Shown here one piece after another: positions 61,375 to 64,000 of a DNA stretch of 64,000 bases. Below the pieces are notes generated by a model that searched no databases, was not told the origin of the DNA, and saw only the letters and a program-made list of their open reading frames with translations. Positions within the stretch are counted from its first letter, which is position 1; each line of letters opens with the position of its first letter. Position numbers and translations under genes: made by a program. This DNA comes from Caenispirillum salinarum AK4 (GTDB lineage Bacteria > Pseudomonadota > Alphaproteobacteria > Rhodospirillales > Rhodospirillaceae): NCBI RefSeq assembly GCF_000315795.1, contig NZ_ANHY01000005.1, positions 62,001-126,000 of the forward strand, written 5' to 3'.

Positions 61375-61607
61375 TGCAGTCGTGCCCGCGCTCGTACGGC
61401 CCTGGTCATGCTATCGACCATGAGCCGTACCGCAGCCTCAGTAACGGCTAACCGCTGGTCCTCAGGCAAGTGCGCCAAGTGTTCGGCAGCGTACCCGTTT
61501 GCACCGGCGCGTGCCTCGGCCACCGTCTCAGGCCGGTAGCGCATGACGTGGCACTCCGCTTCGGCCGCCAGGGCGGACAGAGATGCAATGCTCAAAGGCT
61601 TGGGCAT
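61371..61607 (-). CDS. Small hypothetical protein (78 aa)
   Basis: ATG at 61607 with AGGGA seven bases upstream. The product is helical (MPKPLSIASLSALAAEAECH, RPETVAEARAGANGYAAEHL, then LPEDQRLAVTEAAVRLMVDS) and ends with a basic tail. I do not recognise it. Coding is supported by the ribosome-binding site and by regular amphipathic helices. Confidence 0.5.
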   Translation of the reverse strand: MPKPLSIASLSALAAEAECHVMRYRPETVAEARAGANGYAAEHLAHLPEDQRLAVTEAAVRLMVDSMTRAVRARARLH

Positions 61608-61808
61608 CTTGATTTCCCTGATTGGGAGGCCCGTCGGAGACGTAGGGGAATACGGGGACCGACCGGCCTTCGGCATCGGAGAGACCGTGCCGACAGCAAA
61701 CACTAGGAGACCTTTGCAGAAAATAACGCCCACCCGAGCGTCATGCGTCCCAGGCCGCCGCCAACGGTTGACCCGCATGGGAGCAAAATTGCCTGGCTTA
61801 CCCGCTGA

Positions 61809-61985
61809 CGCCGCATAGTCCGCAACTACGAGGCGCAGATAGATGCCTCCGAAGCCATGAGCCAGATCGCCCGCGGAAGCCTCCTGCTGCGCCGCATCAG
61901 CTGTTGGCCAGCGGTTCTCAAACGGACTCTGAGCGCTATTGAGAGAGAAGTGCGCATGGTGAATGATATGTCCATCTGGTGTTAA
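61809..61985 (+). pseudogene. IS5-type transposase C-terminal remnant
   Basis: After a stop at 61806 the frame reads RRIVRNYEAQIDASEAMSQI, then ARGSLLLRRI. This resembles the extreme C-terminus of IS5-family transposases (R-I-V-R-D-Y-E ... SEAM ... LLLRRI). Similarity ends near 61901; the frame then runs into unrelated sequence and stops at 61985. No matching upstream part or terminal inverted repeats are visible, so this is a fossil. The family identification is from memory of IS5-like C-termini. Confidence 0.5.
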
Positions 61986-62226
61986 TTGTTCCTTACACTA
62001 ACGATGGGGAGCGCGCCGACGTCTGTCGGCAGATTTTCCTACTAGTTTCAACGAAATGCGCTGCCACCGCAGCTGATTCTCCCTTGTTTGGGCCATACGA
62101 AGCGTATGGATCTTTTACACGTTCGCCAATTGAAACTCCTCAGTGCTGTTGATTTTCCTGAAGGTGGAGTTTTGGCACACCTGTTGAATGCGTTGCCTCC
62201 GCACATCAATCAACAGGAGGTCGAAA
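61986..62226. other. AT-rich region upstream of the PEP-CTERM gene
   Basis: About 240 bp without a gene. It holds a small hairpin GCCGAC-gtct-GTCGGC (62015-62030) followed by AGATTTT, which could be a weak terminator. The promoter of the exported protein should lie in the rest. Confidence 0.4.
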
Positions 62227-63171
62227 ATGAAAGTGGCAACACTTGCTAAAATAGGCGCGCTTTTCGTCGCCTTGGCCCCAGCGCACGCAATGGCTAACGT
62301 AATAAATCCGTTCGAAACGCAGTTCGATACGGATTGGACCACAGCTGGCGTCGGCGGCCTGAGAGGGACGGGTACCGGAGACATCACGATAAGCGGAATC
62401 TCCGGTTCAATCACTCAAGCTTATTTGTATTGGCACGGTCCTACCAACTCAACCGATCCTAACTTCAATGCAAACGTGCTTCTCAATGGAACGGCTGTGA
62501 CGGGAGAAAACATCGGGTTTTCAGACGATAACTTCTGGGGGCAGGCCAACAGCCAAGCCTATCGAGCAGATGTAACAGACATCGTCACAAACGACGGGGT
62601 TTACAACATCTCCGGGCTGCCTGCTGAACATGCAAACGGCGCTTCTATCTTCGCGTTCTTTGATGATGGAGATGATACCAACAACAGAGATGTCGTTATG
62701 TTCGACGGAAACGACGCGAATTTTGAGAATCCTTATGATCCTGTCGGATGGGACGTCACTTTGGCCGGTATCAATTACAGCGGCGGAACAGCGGAACTGG
62801 TCTTTACGGTTTCTGACGGTCAGACGTTTACGGACGCGTCGCTAAACGTCAACGGTGTCTCCATTGCCGGTCCGGGCGACGTCTTTCAGGGAGATACGGT
62901 GCCGCAAAATCCGGACACGACCGTCGGGAATGGAGCCCTGTGGGACATCCGGTCATTTGACGTGACAGGAATGCTATCTCCGGGCAGCAATACATTCAGT
63001 ATCACGCACGGCACGGTGAGCGATGCATTGAGCCTGATCAACATTGCGGTTGACCTGCCAGCAGGAGCCGCGCCGCCTGTTGATTCAATTGTCGTTCCTG
63101 CTCCGCCGGCACTTGCTCTATTGGGCAGTGGCCTGTTTGTGATTGGCTGGGCGCGGCGAAAAGCATCATAG
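62227..63171 (+). CDS. Exported PEP-CTERM-like surface protein
   Basis: 314 residues; ATG at 62227 with GGAGG six bases upstream. A Sec signal peptide (LAKIGALFVALAPAHAMA) is followed by a beta-rich, Thr/Asn/Asp/Gly-rich body (TGTGDITISGISGSITQAYL, then YWHGPTNSTDPNF). The C-terminus has a Pro motif, a membrane helix and an Arg/Lys cluster (VVPAPPALALLGSGLFVIGW, then ARRKAS), the layout of PEP-CTERM/VPLPA sorting signals cut by exosortase. The gene has lower GC and many A/T-ending codons compared with the core genes, suggesting transfer. No exosortase lies in the window. Confidence 0.78.
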   Translation: MKVATLAKIGALFVALAPAHAMANVINPFETQFDTDWTTAGVGGLRGTGTGDITISGISGSITQAYLYWHGPTNSTDPNFNANVLLNGTAVTGENIGFSDDNFWGQANSQAYRADVTDIVTNDGVYNISGLPAEHANGASIFAFFDDGDDTNNRDVVMFDGNDANFENPYDPVGWDVTLAGINYSGGTAELVFTVSDGQTFTDASLNVNGVSIAGPGDVFQGDTVPQNPDTTVGNGALWDIRSFDVTGMLSPGSNTFSITHGTVSDALSLINIAVDLPAGAAPPVDSIVVPAPPALALLGSGLFVIGWARRKAS

Positions 63172-63201
63172 TCTGGTTCCTCAGGTTCTCGTTAGCGGAC
63201 C

Positions 63202-63243
63202 GGAGGCCTGATGCTGCCTCCAAGTTTCAAGCATCGGGCCTCC
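63202..63243 (+). terminator. Long hairpin downstream of the PEP-CTERM gene
   Basis: GGAGGCCTGATGC pairs with GCATCGGGCCTCC (13 bp, one G-T wobble) around a 16-base loop, 30 bp after the stop. No T tract follows; it may protect the 3' end. A second hairpin downstream is the better terminator. Confidence 0.5.
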
Positions 63244-63283
63244 GATGACTCCAGAAGAGGCATACGGATTCGGAGGTTGTCTG

Positions 63284-63309
63284 TAAGCGTGGGTACCGGC
63301 CCACGCTTA
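63284..63309. terminator. Terminator-like hairpin
   Basis: TAAGCGTGGG-taccgg-CCCACGCTTA is a perfect 10-bp stem followed by TTAAG. AT pairs at its base could act weakly in both directions. It probably ends the PEP-CTERM transcript. Confidence 0.5.
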
Positions 63310-63595
63310 TTAAGTACCTCCCGCCCACGGCGCACCGGCCAAGCCAGTCCATCCGCCTCGGCCGGGCCGCAAGCCCCCTGTACCTTGCGGCGCCGTGGGG
63401 CCTCACCCGCTCGAGCAACCGCCGCATGTTCTGAGAGGCGAAGTTGGTCGTCAGCAGAAATGCGCCCGAAGCGCCTTGCCCGGCCTGCGCACCCCACCGT
63501 GCGGCGCCGCGCGACGCGGGCGCGCGCGGCGTTGTGGCAGTGCGGCCCAACATATCAGCCAACAGGGCCGGGGTCGCTCATCACGGGACACTCCC
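63310..63595. other. Gap between the hairpin and the phage-associated pair
   Basis: About 285 bp of GC-rich sequence. Open frames exist on both strands but none has a ribosome-binding site or a recognisable motif. I see nothing I can support here. Confidence 0.35.
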
Positions 63596-63883
63596 CTACC
63601 TCACGGTTCCGTTAAAAGCTCGCATTTCGCGGATCAAAGAGCGCACAAGCCTCCGCTCTTCCTTGGCGGCGGCGGAATAGCGCCCATGCTTCCGGGCGTT
63701 CTGGTTCCCCAAAGGCGCCCCGCTTCCGGGCGCCCCGCCGTGCATCCGGCACCGGCGGCGGCCTGTGACGGCCGGCGCGCGACACGCCCCACCGGATCGG
63801 GTCTTAGCACCGCACCGGGGCGCGGCTTGCGCCTCGTCGAGTGCGGCAAGCGCGGGCGCGCGGGGTCGTTCATTGCTTTTCAT
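63596..63883 (-). CDS. HGGxSTG-type small zinc-ribbon-like protein (phage-associated)
   Basis: 95 residues, ATG at 63883. The motif pair CGAKTRSGGACRAPAVTG and RRRCRMHGGAPGSGAPLGNQ, followed by NARKHGRYS, marks a family frequent in alphaproteobacterial prophages and accessory DNA. Members are sometimes misannotated as glucan biosynthesis proteins. Three Cys and one His (C-x8-C, RC-x2-H) could bind zinc. The start lies within the last codons of the upstream gene (14-base overlap). Confidence 0.78.
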   Translation of the reverse strand: MKSNERPRAPALAALDEAQAAPRCGAKTRSGGACRAPAVTGRRRCRMHGGAPGSGAPLGNQNARKHGRYSAAAKEERRLVRSLIREMRAFNGTVR

Positions 63884-64000
63884 TTTCGCCCCCTCCCTGC
63901 CCCCGGCTCACGCTGCCAGCCACAGCGACATTTCCGCCGGCGACCTGGACGTGTTGGTGAATGACGGTCACGCGCTGCTCGCCGCCCGACCGGAGCTTGC
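63870..64000 (-). CDS. Partial CDS: C-terminus of a phage-associated hypothetical protein
   Basis: 42 residues enter from the right edge: GEQRVTVIHQHVQVAGGNVA, then GSVSRGQGGGENEKQ and a stop. The pattern (K/E-x-VTV-x-H-x-HV ... GGxAxVGxV ... GGG) is the usual C-terminus of a protein found directly upstream of HGGxSTG-type genes in alphaproteobacteria. The overlap with the next start supports translational coupling. The N-terminus is outside the window. Confidence 0.6.
   Translation of the reverse strand, partial: KLRSGGEQRVTVIHQHVQVAGGNVAVAGSVSRGQGGGENEKQ

Noticed and set aside
63227-63562. A 111-codon minus-strand frame in the gap before the phage-associated pair.
   Set aside because: No ribosome-binding site, no motif, and it runs through two hairpins; composition is Arg/Gly/Ala-rich as expected from random GC-rich sequence.

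Overview
This window is high-GC chromosomal DNA (roughly two-thirds G+C by eye) from an alphaproteobacterium. The evidence is the gene content: a PstA with a long N-terminal extension, a DUF1244 protein, DUF1127 proteins, an AsnC-type regulator divergent from putP/putA, a PhyR-type sigma-like domain, LuxR solos, and a form II cox cluster. Rhodospirillales-like is plausible, but I cannot fix the genus. I found no rRNA, tRNA, CRISPR array or replication origin.

Layout. (1) 1-6.5 kb: phosphate regulon on the minus strand, pstS-pstC-pstA-pstB-phoU-phoB (phoB runs off the left edge), with a Pho box upstream of pstS. (2) 6.7-14.8 kb: housekeeping and accessory genes: a lipid kinase fused to a four-helix domain, a radical SAM protein, a creatininase-family amidohydrolase, a PfpI/DJ-1 protein, a CaCA-type exchanger, CorA, and an Rpn-type PD-(D/E)XK nuclease beside a paralogous fragment. 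(3) 14.9-23.4 kb: hrpB, sodC, a LysR regulator divergent from a tiny gene, an aminopeptidase P / DUF1643 pair, and two DUF1127 proteins. (4) 23.4-30.4 kb: a signalling block with a REC-PAS-GGDEF(degenerate)-EAL protein overlapping a GAF-PAS hybrid histidine kinase, followed by two LuxR solos. (5) 30.5-40.8 kb: a TRAP transporter (dctPQM), then proline catabolism (putA, putP, a 41-aa membrane protein, divergent putR). (6) 40.9-54.4 kb: molybdenum hydroxylase island. It holds an isoquinoline-oxidoreductase-like pair (iorA/iorB-like), then a separate transcription unit with a SufU-like Fe-S scaffold, coxI-, coxG-, coxS-, coxL- (form II), coxM-, coxD-, coxE- and coxF-like genes and a molybdopterin-binding protein. 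A low-GC antisense ORFan interrupts it. (7) 54.6-60.7 kb: a PhyR-like sigma-mimic domain without receiver, a PRC-barrel protein, EF-hand and lipoprotein genes, moaA, DUF1244, a MobA/MocA-like nucleotidyltransferase and an ArsR regulator. (8) 60.7-64 kb: more mosaic DNA with a hairpin array, a transposase remnant, a lower-GC PEP-CTERM-type exported protein and a phage-associated gene pair at the right edge.

How the parts fit. The pst/pho genes form one regulon. dctPQM imports an organic acid. putA/putP/putR takes up and oxidises proline. The Mo island carries two Mo hydroxylases plus cofactor insertion and maturation functions (coxDEFGI-like, MoeA-like, moaA and MobA-like nearby), which suggests aerobic oxidation of an unknown aldehyde, heterocycle or similar substrate. 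CO is unlikely because CoxL has the form II AYRGAGR loop.

The most unusual signal is a pair of ~118-bp dispersed elements (55901-56018 and 58153-58270). They share five hairpins, and three base pairs of the last stem change in a compensated way. This is good evidence for selection on structure in a repeat or RNA element that I do not recognise. Other candidates are the lipid kinase/four-helix fusion, the receiver-less PhyR-like protein, the SufU-like scaffold inside a Mo hydroxylase operon, the PutP small partner and a five-hairpin array ending in a U tract (60890-61047).
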